Below are positions 24,651 through 36,253 of a DNA stretch of 64,000 nucleotides, in pieces. Both the position numbers and the translations under genes were made by a program. Below the pieces are notes generated by a model that had not been told where the DNA came from, made no database searches, and worked only from the letters and a program-made list of their open reading frames with translations. Source of the DNA: Hydnum rufescens UP504 (lineage: Eukaryota; Basidiomycota; Agaricomycetes; Cantharellales; Hydnaceae); NCBI GenBank assembly GCA_014904985.1, contig MU128928.1, forward strand, positions 148,832 to 212,831, read 5' to 3'. Position 1 is the first letter of the stretch. Every line of letters starts with the position of its first letter.

Positions 24651-26430
24651 GTCTGGGAACCAAAAGGCCTGTGGGAGAAGCGTTAGGCCCTCCACGCAAT
24701 GAGGACTGCAGGGTGCAGACACCTGTGCACGGAGCCCGAACATAGACAAGATTGTGGCCACCAGAACATCCAGCTCCACCCCGTACTTGATGGATATCAG
24801 GATTAGCTATCCGCCACAGGTACGGCAATGAACGCACCTTCGTCTCCTTCAGCTGCAACTATCTTAGCTCATTGACGCTAGCTCGAGCCGCGTGATAGAA
24901 TGAATATTGTGCTACAGCTCGGCGATGTCATGATGTCGGGATATCTCGAGCGACTGCAAGAGACGTTGAGATCGGGACAAGAGAGCCAGAAGAGTGGTGG
25001 TAGGTGTCGAAGCGTCGGAGAGAACGAATTGAAGCAAGGAATTCGGGGTGGATGATGAACTGGAACCATTCTTTCACTTCAGTCACCGTGCGTCTGTACG
25101 CAATTGAAGGCTGACGTGATGCAGTATTGATTCTTTGCGCTGTCCCTACGAGCACTTCTTGAAATCATGCGCCGTTCTCTGCTTGAAATCTCTATTCTCA
25201 AAAAATGCTGTAGAGGATACAGACGCGGGCCTATCTCCAAGATATGTATTGACAAGGCGTCAAAAAATTCGTGTGCAAGTACCATTGTGTATATGGGGGT
25301 ATTATCTGCACAGGAAATGGTGAAAAACATCTCGAACTCATGGATCCCTTGCATGGCGGCCTACATCCTCAAGCTGTGTCCGAATACCCGAATATTCGCT
25401 CATTCCACGAGGCCACGATGGCGATGTCGGGAATGGTTGATTCAGCATGAGCAACATGCTGGGAAAGCAAAGGATTTATCAAAACTTGTATTGCGAGGTT
25501 CATCGCACTCTTTGTACGCAAGAAATACACCCCACGTTCGAGATGCAAACCTAGGTAAGCACATTGAGATAACACGGTCGTGATAAACATACTACGACGC
25601 CTGCACCACCGTTTAATGCTCAAGACCAGTTGGCTCTACTCGCATGTCCAACCCTGCCCCAAACAGAATTTCTGGTCTGTAGAGCGATTGGCACTGTATA
25701 CCGCGTCCTTTCGCCTCACATGTCGATTAATGATCGACTCACGTCCACTCACCACGACCTCGAGTAAGAAGATAGTTGCGGCTATTGAAAACACTGGCGT
25801 CTGAGCTGCGGCGTCGTAAGGATCATATGAAATAACGGAACCTTCGCCTCACTTGGGGATCTCAACAGTAAGGAAATATAAGATTGCTAGTTATTCATTG
25901 CAAGTCTCAAAGGTCTCGGCGGTAGAGGCTGTCGCCAGTGACGCGAGAGAACTCGTGGAATCGACTTCAGGGGGGTTTTTTGAGGTAGCTGGGCTGTCAC
26001 ACTCACGGAGCACAACGAACTGGAGATCCCATGGGACCCTCCATTCCTGTAGACATAAATTTGGGTATTGCATAGCCCAAGGGCCCACGAAAGGACCGGA
26101 GGCATGTACGGAATGCTGGGGGACATGTTCTCGTCGTGGGGTAGATTGCATACAAGCAAAGACGACAAGCTTCCGTGAATCCATGGCCACTTATAATGGT
26201 CCCGATCAAGAGTGAAGGCACTAGGCAGATCTCACGGAGAAGAGCGGGCCTTTCAGGTGCGACAAGGCGCGGCGAACACCAAAGGCCAAATGCTGGAGGC
26301 AATGGAAGAGACAGATGGGATCAAGAGTGCAAGCCAGATCAGTGGCCCTCACTGAGACAGCGTAGTCAATACCAGCGATGCTTGTGCTGGACATGTGTTG
26401 ATGCGTGTGGTGAACTGAAGCGGAATTTTG
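24651..26430. other. No gene recognised
   Basis: Several frames of 80-140 codons occur on both strands (for example 25167-25583 plus, 25079-25354 minus), but none shows a family motif or connects by splicing. It may be further debris of the transporter relic. The promoter and any 5' exon of dolichol kinase would lie at the right end. Confidence 0.4.
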
Positions 26431-26587
26431 ATGTGTCCCGTCGGCGGCTGCCGAAGCAGATCGTCATATCTTTTCTGTAGCGCCGTCCAACTCTTTCAAA
26501 CTGTATCCATTGCATTCATCACCGTCCCCACCACCTGAAACTGCCACAAGTCGTTCAAACTCCGCAAATTTACGTGCGAAGCGCGCT

Positions 26588-29524
26588 ATGCGAGCCCGAC
26601 AAGCGCTGCTAAACAATCGAGGCAATATTGCTAACACTTCTGGAGCCATATCCACGTTTAGCAGCGAAAGCGAAGGTAGCGTTCCTGGAAAGCACCGGCG
26701 GGCATCACGGTCCCACTCTCGGACTAGTGGGGGGAGTCTTGGCCAGCTCAAAACTTCGCCATTGAATACAGCTACAATGTCAATTCCAGGTTCTTCAGAC
26801 AGACCTACGGAAGAGCAGCCCTCAAGTCCCTCTGCCAAAATCTCCCCAAGTAGCTTTTCTCTTGTCAAAACCAACGCGTCCCCAGTTCGGAATAAAGAAC
26901 GACTGTACCTGTCCAGCCCTCTCGCTCCCCAATCGCCCACCTATATCTATAACACTACGCACAATAATCTATTTTCCAGAGTCCTTGATCCGTTATACAA
27001 TTCTCGAAGACTCACGGAGTCTGTTCTGTTATACCTGCCATTGATTTTAGCAATATACCGCTTTGCTGCAAGCAACGACTCACAGATAAGCACTCGTGCG
27101 TTGGGGATTATTCTTCAATATGGGGTATTCATTCATTTAGTCCGCATCCCGAACGTAGAGCTAGCTACTATGGGGGGGCTCTCCGCTGCCGTCTCCGTAT
27201 TATCACGGGCCCTATCAACTAGCCCTGCGCGGACCGTTGAACTGAATGACCTTGGCCTTAGTCTTGGCCGGAACCATAAAGAACCAGGGCGAACAGGGGA
27301 TCGCGAGGGAAGACGGTCCTCTCTGACGTCTTCGCATGTGCAGTATGGGTCCTCGAGTTGGGTGTTCATGACCGATTGGCGGAACTACCGGTACGTGGAT
27401 GTTTTTTATTTATTTTACTTTTTTACTTTTCATTGATGGGGGATAAAAGGCACAATCTTGATGATGGTTATCTTACGGCCCTCCTTATCGGTCCAGGTCT
27501 TGCCGCAAGCATGCTGTATCAGACAACAATCTTGTCATCCCAGTCGTTGCCTTATCGGTCGCCTTCTTGGCTGATTGAGCCGCCGTACACCTCGAATATT
27601 ACTCCATCCGCCCTGACTGCTTTGGTGCATTCACGACGCGCCCTTGTCCAGCTCACAACTCTGTGCTCCTTTGTACTTCTTCTACACCTCATAGCATCAA
27701 GTTTTCGACAAAGATTATTTGCCAATGCCGACATCAGTGACGCGCTCCCTCAAAGTGAAGCTCGGAGAACACTCTTTTATTGTGCCCTGATGTGTTCCAC
27801 GACGCTCGCGTTGATCGCATTTCGTTCTTTCGGACATACGTACGTTGGCGTCCGAGATCTTTGGCCCGGTTCGTTGTCCTTGTTTCCTGAAGGAGCATTC
27901 CAGTCACTACCCATATACTTTCAGACTTATCAAATTTCGATGTTTGTGTTATATCGACATGCTATCAATTCACTCTCTACCTGCTTATTCGCCTCGCTCG
28001 TGGAGGCTTCACTCTGGGGGAGGTTGGTATTGTGGCTCAAGGGGCAACTGCTCTCTTCATGGAGACCGTGAACATTACCAGATTTCGAGTATGAAACCGC
28101 TCGAGCCTCTGATTCTATTGGAATTTGACAGTTGGTGTACGTGTAGATATGGCCCCAAACTACCCCATTCGTGAAGACTTTTAGAGTCCCAGGACCACTG
28201 CTCATATTCCAGCTGGCGTTGATACCGGGGGCAATACTCGTTGGTTTCCTCTTATCCCCGCTCCTCGTGTTGTCTCGTAATCTCGCCCAGAAACCGTCCC
28301 GGAGGCTGAAATATCCAGAACAGAGGGGATTTCAGCGGCGAGCGTTAGCGAGCGGATTCTATGTTGGTGTTTTATTGATCGTAGGTGCCGTAATTGGGAC
28401 GTGGACGCAGTGGTGTCTCGAGGGCCGCAATCCATGGCTATGGGTGATTTTTTGGCTAGCAGAGGGCAGATCGCCTTGGAGCCGGCCAGGACTGATTGCA
28501 TATTGGTTTTGGACGGCGCTTTTCAGCATTGTCTGGTGGAACCGTTTGTTACTGAGAAGTGGACGTCATCGGGTATTGCATCCGCCCGCTGCTCACGGAT
28601 CGAATACTGCTGGAACTGAAGACGATGAAGTAGGAACGGGAAGGGCAGGACTTTCCAATGTCGCAACGGACTTGTTAAGCACAGCTAAGCGTCGAGTATC
28701 GTTTTTCAGTGTCAATGCACGTCGCAAATTCTTTCACGCACTTGCCGTCATTATGTTTACTCCTGGGATTGCGCTTGACGTGAGTGGCTGCCTTTTGATT
28801 CCATCGTAGTTGCTCAGCGGGGTATGATTTCAGCCGGCATTTACTCACCTGGCCTTCAGCGTGGCGTTTTCTGTGTTCATTTTCGCAGAATATGTGCGGT
28901 ATTTCGCACTCTACCCCTTCGGTGCGGCGGTTCATCGATTCCTAAGCGAGTTTCTCGATGAGAAGGACAGTGGCTCGGCTATTCTGAGCCATTTTTACCT
29001 TCTCGCTGGATGCGCTGGACCTCTGTGGCTTGAGAGGTTGGCAGTTTGGTTTTGTCAAAATCCGAATGCTCATTTGTGTTCTCATAGTCCGTCAAGGCTA
29101 CTGAATTTTACAGGAGTTCTTGTTCTAGGGGTGGGTGATGCGTTGGTGAGTGGTCGACAAAGTTCCTATGGAGACTTGGAAATCTAATCCGTCATTGCAG
29201 GCATCTGTTGCTGGGAAACGCTTCGGAAGACACCCTTGGTCCCACGCGTCGGGAAAAACAATAGAAGGGAGTGCTGCATTCGCTATATCCGTATTTTCGT
29301 GTGCCGTACTGCTTCAATTGTGCGGGGTCGTGGAGCCTTTCTCGGTGCGTCGTCTTTTGTTCTGTGATTCAGAGGATTATATATCCTGATGTCGAGAATC
29401 CCAGGTATGGCGGTATTTTCTGTGCACATGCGCCTCGGCGCTATTGGAGGCATTCAGCACTCAGAGCGATAATGCGGTGCTACCATTTTTTACTACGAGT
29501 TTACTAGTACTAGCCGGAATTTAG
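26588..29524 (+). CDS. SEC59: Dolichol kinase (Sec59-like)
   Basis: Exons: 26588-27390, 27450-27868, 27925-28088, 28147-28779, 28834-29036, 29088-29145, 29201-29344, 29405-29524, all in phase, 847 residues. This ER membrane enzyme phosphorylates dolichol with CTP, giving the lipid carrier for N-glycosylation, O-mannosylation and GPI anchors. The C-terminal CTP-binding core is clear: GVLVLGVGDALASVAGKRFG, then SGKTIEGSAAF. About a dozen hydrophobic segments precede and follow it. The first ~130 residues are Ser/Pro-rich and absent from short yeast and animal enzymes (about 520-540 residues). The frame stays open upstream to 26432 without an ATG, so 26588 is the first in-frame ATG and a 5' exon may be missing. 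Confidence 0.88.
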
Positions 29525-30400
29525 GACACAGTGTGATAGAACTTTTTAGTAGCAAAGGCGCAAACGATAGCAGTCTTGTTCACAGAACAGGTCATGCAGC
29601 GCAACTTTCACTTGACATTGCCCCCCCCCCCCACATCTTCGCCACTTTTTGATGTTCTCCTCTGCAGCACCCTCCCAAGATTTAGCTGCTGCTTTGAAGT
29701 TGGGTTGTTCAGCAAAGGAGTGTCTGAGCCTCCAGGTCCGTGGGGTTCCCGAATGGATTCATCGAGGTTATGGCCTGGCAGGGACCAGCATTCGCAGAAA
29801 GCGTTTCCAGCGTTTCCATGGGGGTGTGACCGGGGACAACTTGCCTAGATCCTGTATAAGAAGTTGAGGCGGGAATAACATTTGTACGCGAAATGTTTTC
29901 TTTTGCCCTTGGCTTCTTTATATTATGTTTGCTATTGCCGTTGTTATCACCAGCATCTTCATCATCGTCATGGGGTTGCCTCCCATCGGGGGCATCCTGA
30001 ATCCACATCTGTCATAGGACAGGGAATGAGAGTATAGGAGGTCAGCACAAGGGCCAGAATTCCGGACCCACATCCAACGGATGTAGAAAGCAAATCCATC
30101 AAAAAGTGCGTGATGATTCTGCACAACAGGATAGCATTCCTCGCCCCATGCTCTACGGACGTAGCTTCCGCGGGAATGAATTGTCTCATACGCAAGTCCT
30201 CCCACTGCATAAGCTTCAACGAGTACTAATAATATGCAACAGGCATGATGAACACACAATATCGTCCTCAGCTTTGGGGATGGTGTGGACATGGTCGAGG
30301 CCGAGCCTCGAAGCGTGACCACAGACAATCCATTTGTGGCCATCACGCTGGTTTGCCTTGGTGGCAAATGCCTCCATTGCAGATGTTGGAAATATTTGAT
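29525..30400. other. Intergenic, no supported gene
   Basis: This is the 3' flank of dolichol kinase. It holds a C-run near 29622 and minus-strand frames (29918-30367) with one hydrophobic stretch but no family signal. It ends where the repeat copy B begins. Confidence 0.4.
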
Positions 30401-30966
30401 GCAATAAACCCCTCAGAAAAACCGAGGCACGTGAGTTTCCGGAAACCCGGATAGCGTCAGCGCATTCGGCAGCTCGGCAGTGGATCAAGATGGAGTTATA
30501 TTCATAAGAAATTAGATTGTTGTGTGTTAGTTGTGTAGTGTGCTGGGGATATGGATTTATCTTTGGGGTGACTTTGGGTACTATCCCGGTTCGAATCTCG
30601 CTGAGGCCCAAGTGCGGGGAAATTTTTGAAGTAAGTGTGTATCTGGTACTGGGGCACGGAACCTCTAAGACCTTTGTGGAATCCTGTTTCAGCTTCTTCC
30701 GGATGACACCTCACCACCCCCTCCCCCTTGTCACACTCGCGCACGCGAGAAGCCCAAAATTTCCTTTTTTGGAATTCCTAAGAATCTTCTTCCAATCTGC
30801 TCAAAAATTGCCAAATAGCTTTAAAATATCCCCTGCTGTGTATATTTCCAGCACCTAGATGTTGTATCTACAAACTTATGCACCCCTCAACTCGCACTGG
30901 CGTTGAGTTCAGGCGCGGGCATTTCCGAAACCTCACGTGCTTCGGTTTTTTTGAGGGGTTTATTGC
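30401..30966 (+). repeat. Dispersed SINE-like repeat, copy B
   Basis: This is the partner of the repeat at 1708-2244. Shared blocks: A-box-like TAGTGTGCTGGGG (about 30537), B-box GGTTCGAATCTC (about 30589) followed by CCAAGTGC, CACTCGCGCACGCGAGAAG then AATTTCCTTTTTTGGAATT (about 30732-30775), TCTGCTCAAAA, and CACCCCTCAACTCGCACTGGCGTTGAG near the 3' end. The ends are inverted repeats: GCAATAAACCCCTCA..AAAACCGA.GCACGTGAG at 30401-30435 pairs with 30932-30966. These arms differ in sequence from those of copy A though they sit at the same distance from the core. There is no ORF of note. Confidence 0.65.
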
Positions 30967-32449
30967 GCCAATTGTTGGAAATATCCGAAAATCGATGTAA
31001 CGTGTCGCCAGGAAGTCCACATACATTCCTCTTAGTCCAACGATGACGCAGAGGAGTGGGGGAGATGTCGAGTCAGCAAGTGCCCGTTTGCTTCCGGCCG
31101 TAACTCGCGTCATCTCGTCGGCTGGGGCGTTTGTGCTGTCTGGGAAGGGAGACCAGGCACCTTTCTTCAGGATGGCTAGGCAATCTGAGTGTTCTGTGAT
31201 TGTGCCTGTATTTGGCCTGAGCTTAGACACTCTGCACCGGTATCACTACATCGAGACGCGTGAGACTCCGACACTACAGCCAGTCCTTCTGTGGTCGCGT
31301 CTTCCTGAATCTGGGTGACCTTGCTGCTGTTGAAGAGCGGGAGAGGACTATATGCTTCCCATCAACCAGGGGGTCATGAGGACATAGTGAGCGAACAAGA
31401 TCTTGGGCTATGAGCCAGATCACTCCCAACGGGGAATCGTTTGGGCGGGGTTCAGTGCTATCTTCGTAAACTTGTTTAGGGAACTGTCCCCCAGTGTACT
31501 ATCCGACAGCTCTAGGAGTGAGAATCCGTGTATAGCTGCTCTAGGGGTGCGGGGCTGCAGCTCAAAGAGTGCAGACCGCAGACGCCCATCTATAACTAGC
31601 ATCGGGGTTGCAGGGTTGTCTCCGAGAGTGCAGACTGAAACCTCGTTTTTGTCTCGCTGTGCAACGGCTCCATGAGAGCAGATATGCCCTTGAGTGATGG
31701 CGGTTTTCAGGATGTAGGGTAGCTCAAAGAGTGCAGACTGCAAGTCCGCCGTCTTCTATACTCAGAGGGGTCTGTGGTGGTGGTCTATTTTATATACTGC
31801 ATCGGGCTGCCTACAGGTAATGGTAAGCAAGCCCCATATTGACATCATGCTTAAGGTGCCTAGGGTGGTCCATTCACAGGATTATGAATTGAGTGGGTCC
31901 GTTCCGTTCCCAACTCTGAGTGCTCTCCCTTGGACTCATCGTTTCTGTCACCGCTGCCGATCTGGCTTTCCCTACTTTGACTACTGTACAGCAGAGGTGC
32001 TATGTTTCCTTCCTTTGCCAGGGAGTAGGAGATATGCAAATAGAGAGCTGGGCATGCTTCGATGAAGTTGACCAGGCGTCGTACTCCTTCCATTGATCTC
32101 AGCACGTCTCGCGTCTCGCGGTGTTCTCCCTCCCCAAGATGATAGCAGTTGTCCTCGAACGTTGGGCACCCGATGTGCATGTTTGTACTAGTTTGCCACA
32201 CTGGCGAGCCATTTTGTTGGGGCAAGGTATGGCGTGAATTTATTGGCTATCTTATAATCGGTGCAGTGTCATCGCGTTGGGTCCGTTATCCATGCCTGCA
32301 CCATCTTGGCTGGGCGTGGGAGGCCTTCCATATCGAAATGGCATTGTAGACTTCTACTTGTTCGCCTAGTGCAATCCCATTCTTGTAGACCTCGTTTAGA
32401 TAATTATCTGAATTTGCGTACAGTACTCGATTCCAATCGTTGCTCGCTT
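30967..32449. other. Intergenic, no gene recognised
   Basis: There are no frames with family signal. An 18-bp word, AGCTCAAAGAGTGCAGAC, occurs at about 31559 and 31721. Otherwise it is mixed sequence between two repeats. Confidence 0.4.
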
Positions 32450-32822
32450 CTAGACTCGTGACCAGCCCTCGAACCGAGGCGTCGAGGGACTGGTGCAATG
32501 GGGATTGCCGGCAGGTTCTGTCTGACGACCAATCACAATCCAGCAAGAGGTGGCAGTGCTAATACAGATTTGTTTCCGGTTCGTTGATTTCTAAATGCGG
32601 CAGAGGGTGTCAAAGCACCTTTTGGGCTCTGAATCATTGAAACCCAGATGATTTGGGCTCTTGCACGATATTGGACTGTATTTTATCGAAACTCGGAAAC
32701 AAATCTGTATTAGCACTGCCAGCCTTTGCTGGATTGTGATTGGTCATCAGACAGAACCTGCCGGCAATCCCTATTGCACCAGTCCCTCGACGCCTCGGTT
32801 CGAGGGCCGGTCACGAGTCTAG
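32450..32822. repeat. Foldback (hairpin) element with ~135-bp inverted arms
   Basis: The left arm 32450-32583 and right arm 32687-32822 are inverted copies about 93% identical by eye, from CTAGACTCGTGACC to AAATCTGTATTAGCACTGCC and beyond. A spacer of about 103 bp separates them. There is no ORF. It looks like a MITE-type or foldback element; no clear target duplication was found at its outer edges. It lies about 250 bp upstream of the Cys-rich membrane protein gene, so it could influence that promoter. Confidence 0.75.
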
Positions 32823-33072
32823 CTCGCTTCGCAATTCGCGTTTGTTGTCGCGGCCAATTTCGGGTCGTAGGATGTTGCCTTCTATTGGTAATACTCTTGG
32901 GTTTTCGGGACCCCGCAATGCCACCTCACTCGCAGGGGCCTGGCGTGCCTAGCTATACCAATTTCGATTCCAGATGGCCTGATGTTACTGAGCGTATCAA
33001 GGATAATTTGGAATTGTTCCTTCAACTGTCAAAAGGGAAAATGCTTTTGTGTCTTTTCACCCTCCTTCGACC

Positions 33073-34865
33073 ATGCTGTTTCGCGTGTTCTCGTCGTCGA
33101 TTATTTTAGCGGGTCTCCTTGACTACACAACTGCAGCCGTTTCAATCGTGGGCCAGACTGACCTGCAGAACCTCCAGACCCCGTACACGAACGTCACCTG
33201 TCACTCGGATTACAATTGGGTACGGGATTTGAGCCAGACTCTTAGATTGATGGTCGTATTTATGTCTTCATTCATAGGCGGACAACTCGAAGAACCAGAA
33301 TCCCTGTTTGGTAAATTTGAACAACTGTCCAGGATACACAAACAGCGGCTAACTGGCTCAGCGATCTAGGTCGTCGCTTACCTGCTCACTGCGTGCGCTG
33401 CGAATACTACAGGGGGGTCTTTTGTCATGCTATCATGGATACAAGGAATCTAATCTTCCAAGCAGGGCTAATCTGGCATGTTACTACTATTGACACTTCC
33501 CTAGGGTGTTATCCATATGGAGGACCACGCCTATTGACCTCCCACGTTGACTTCGTGGAGAGCCCTTGTTCGTACTGAAATATTCCTCATGCCTCTTGGA
33601 CTCTAACATATCAGAATAGGCGCATGTTCCAGTGTGATTTACGAGCTTCTTAGTGCGTGCGGTGCTTGCCAAGCGTTCCATACGTCAGGTGGGCTGTATT
33701 TCGTTTTCGTACATGTGTAGGGTCCTGAGATGTGGTTTGCAGCTGGAATAATTACACTACACATTGCGTGGATTTCTCGCCAAGTCTTGGGAGGTACGCG
33801 AGGAAGGTCTATGGTGCTGGTCCCCTGATTACTTATTAACAGTAATGGTGCCTGCTGCCCGTAGCATTCCGATTACCATCCCCCCTGAAACAGCTGTTCC
33901 ATCGTGGGCGTTCCAGGATCCCACCCTAAACAACGACTATTTTAATCCCACTCTCAGCAAGCACATCGGTGGTTAGTCCCTATACGGCACCGCTTGTGAC
34001 GATGTTCTTAACACTTCTACTGGACTTTAGACTTTCCGGAAAATACACCTCCTTCTGGCTCGTTGGCCTCGGGGCCGAACTCACCTCCTCCCAGCACATG
34101 CGGTAAGGGCGCAAACACATCCAAGGTGGGTGCAATCGCAGGGGGCGTCGTTGGTGGCATCGTTGGAATCGCCGCCGTGGCACTTGTTGGCTGGCTTGTG
34201 GTGACCAAGCTGGCTGTAGCGGGTGCGACAGGAAGTGCAGGTGCCGGGAGCGGCGGAAGTAGTGGAACTCAAGTTCCACTCATTGGAGATCCCACTGGAG
34301 GGTCTGGGGCTACTGGAGGGCATGCAGCCGGCTTTGGCGCGAATGGTACACCGTTTCTTCCAGACTCTGGTGCCGGAGCTGGAGCTGGATTTGGCTCGGG
34401 AGTGGCTGGCGCTGGTGCTGCACCTGGATTCGTGGCCGGTGGGGCCGGGGCTGCTCCAGGTTTGGGTCCTCTCAGTGGCAGTGTCGCAGGCGGTGTCGCT
34501 GGAGCAGGAGCAGGAGGTACAGGAGCCAGTATTGGTGCTGGTGTTGCTGGTGGGGGTGGCGGACCTGGCCTGCTACCGTACCTTGCACTTCCGGGTCGGG
34601 CTGGTAGGCGCCGGGAATCGCGCGAAGATCAATACCCTTCCGAGCCAGCCCTTCCAGGTGTTCCCGAGATGTCGACCTATGGCGGTACTGCACTCATCAC
34701 AGAAGCTGGACCTTTTAGCGGCGTTCCTGGGCGATCAGATAAGTGCGTTCTGTTCAATCGATTCGGGTTTGACTATATGCTTACGCCTTCATTAGTTTTA
34801 ATGCTCCTCCTTCTGCTGACTCCTCACGTGAAGAAGGACATCCTGGAGGAATGCCGCTATTATGA
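33073..34865 (+). CDS. Cys-rich single-pass membrane protein, Gly/Ala-rich tail
   Basis: Exons: 33073-33219, 33278-33310, 33370-33416, 33466-33567, 33620-33683, 33743-33793, 33865-33971, 34031-34742, 34796-34865. A signal peptide (MLFRVFSSSIILAGLL) leads to an ectodomain with ordered Cys motifs: NQNPCLVVAYLLTACAANT, W.V..I..Y.GGP, then CSSVIYELLSACGACQ and W.NY...C. A membrane helix follows (GAIAGGVVGGIVGIAAVALVGW), then a tail of about 200 residues rich in Gly and Ala and ending SREEGHPGGMPLL. This layout recurs in mushroom-forming fungi, where no function is established; surface sensing or cell-wall contact is a guess. Exons 3 and 4 join in the correct frame only if one G is removed from the six-G run at 33412-33417. 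Confidence 0.72.
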
Positions 34866-36253
34866 AAAATATGCGGGACATCCTATTGTTTAAGGTTGGT
34901 AGGGCTACTCAACTGTGGTCAAAGTGAATGCCAAACTTTTTTCGACTTTTTTGCCTGGCACTCTAAAAGGGAATTACCAGGTGGAATTATGTGAACAAAA
35001 CCGTCAGCAAAATCAATTGTGCTTCGGAGGCTCCGAAGTCTTGGAAGTCCAGCTTCCGGCGCTTCGAAGACCTTGGAGCCTCCGAAGTATAATTGAGTTT
35101 GCTGATCCTACTGAGCACATATTTGTGAAGCTGCAACAAGCTGCTCAATCCAGATGAAGGCCCCCAGAAAAGGATGGTAAAGAAAATTCCCAATGAACTC
35201 CAGCCAGTCACTGGATCCATATCCACAAGAGTGAGAGTTGATGTTTGCAATGGTTTTGATTGCCTACAGGAACAGTGAAATTTTAGGTCCAGCTGACTAA
35301 CTTTCAAACTTTCTTGGTCTTGGCAAAGGCCTAAACTTAATTGTTCACGCGCAGAATTAAGAAAAATTGAGGATTCAGATGTACAGAATGATGGTTAGGG
35401 GCTCTGGTGGTGGGCGCTTGTGTGATGTAAGACATTGTCACCTAGATTCAGAGGGCAGTGGCGAGATGGCAATCCCGATTTGATTACGATTTGTTTTTTT
35501 CTTTTGGATGGATTTGTTGTTCAGCTAAGCACTTGTTCTCATCCGAGTTATGTGCTAGATGGGTCATAGGTGTATAGCATTCTGTCGAGTTGCAGATGTT
35601 TGGGTCCTAATCTGTTAATTGCGTGGGCAATCTATGGCAGTAAATGTGCAATGCATCGCTGTTTTTTTTTTTTGGGGGGGGGGGGCGGGACCCCAGATGC
35701 GGAGAGCGGCCGTTCACCTTCAGGCTCACCTTTGGATGCGAATTGTAAGAATTTGGGATACGCACTCCAAAAATGTTCCTGAAGGGTTGTTCTTGTCATT
35801 TCTCATATAAAACCGGCGAAAGTAGACCCCTTCGTATGTCATGCGAGGTTCAAGACCCCGAATTGACTCTGGGATGGTCGAATGCATTTCGTCCATGCAT
35901 CCGAGTTGATCGTAAGGGAATTTGGGAGGGGTTCGCAGGCTATTCGGATCTCGTTCGATTCTGGCCATTCTCTTATCTAAACGTAGCTATAGTAAGAAGC
36001 TTGAACATGAGCCTCTTCGTGCATAGCCACAGGGCTTTCCGACTCAGACTCCGAAAGAGGTACTCTTCCTCCTCGGAGCAGAATGGGCTCTGGCCAACGT
36101 GCCACTCCCACCGGGTAGATAACATATCCGAGGATACCTGGATCTACCTCCTCCACATGATCTGATGTGATTGGAACTCTGTATTGCTGGGAAAGCGTGG
36201 CCATGTTGCCTAAGCTACCTTATTCAAGTGTCGATTTCTTCCTTGTCTTGCCC
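34866..36253. other. Intergenic with hairpin and T/G-run
   Basis: A 26-bp imperfect inverted repeat (CTTCGGAGGCTCC .. GGAGCCTCCGAAG, 35022-35087) could fold in RNA 3' of the membrane protein gene. A T12-G12 run lies at 35662-35685. From about 35770 the sequence belongs to the duplicated gamma-glutamyltransferase unit and includes its promoter. Confidence 0.5.

Noticed and set aside
25079..25583. Overlapping frames on both strands near the ABC transporter relic
   Set aside because: Neither matches the membrane domain of ABCG proteins nor another family, so no call was made.
29918..30367. A minus-strand frame of about 149 codons with one hydrophobic stretch
   Set aside because: The apparent start is not ATG, no motif or splice logic was found, and it runs into the repeat copy B.
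31559..31738. An 18-bp word repeated at about 31559 and 31721
   Set aside because: Only two copies, no periodic spacing; not a CRISPR array or tandem repeat.
34600..34893. Unspliced C-terminus of the Cys-rich protein with a second hydrophobic stretch
   Set aside because: A phase-matched intron at 34743-34795 gives a hydrophilic end like that of similar proteins; the hydrophobic stretch is intron read-through.
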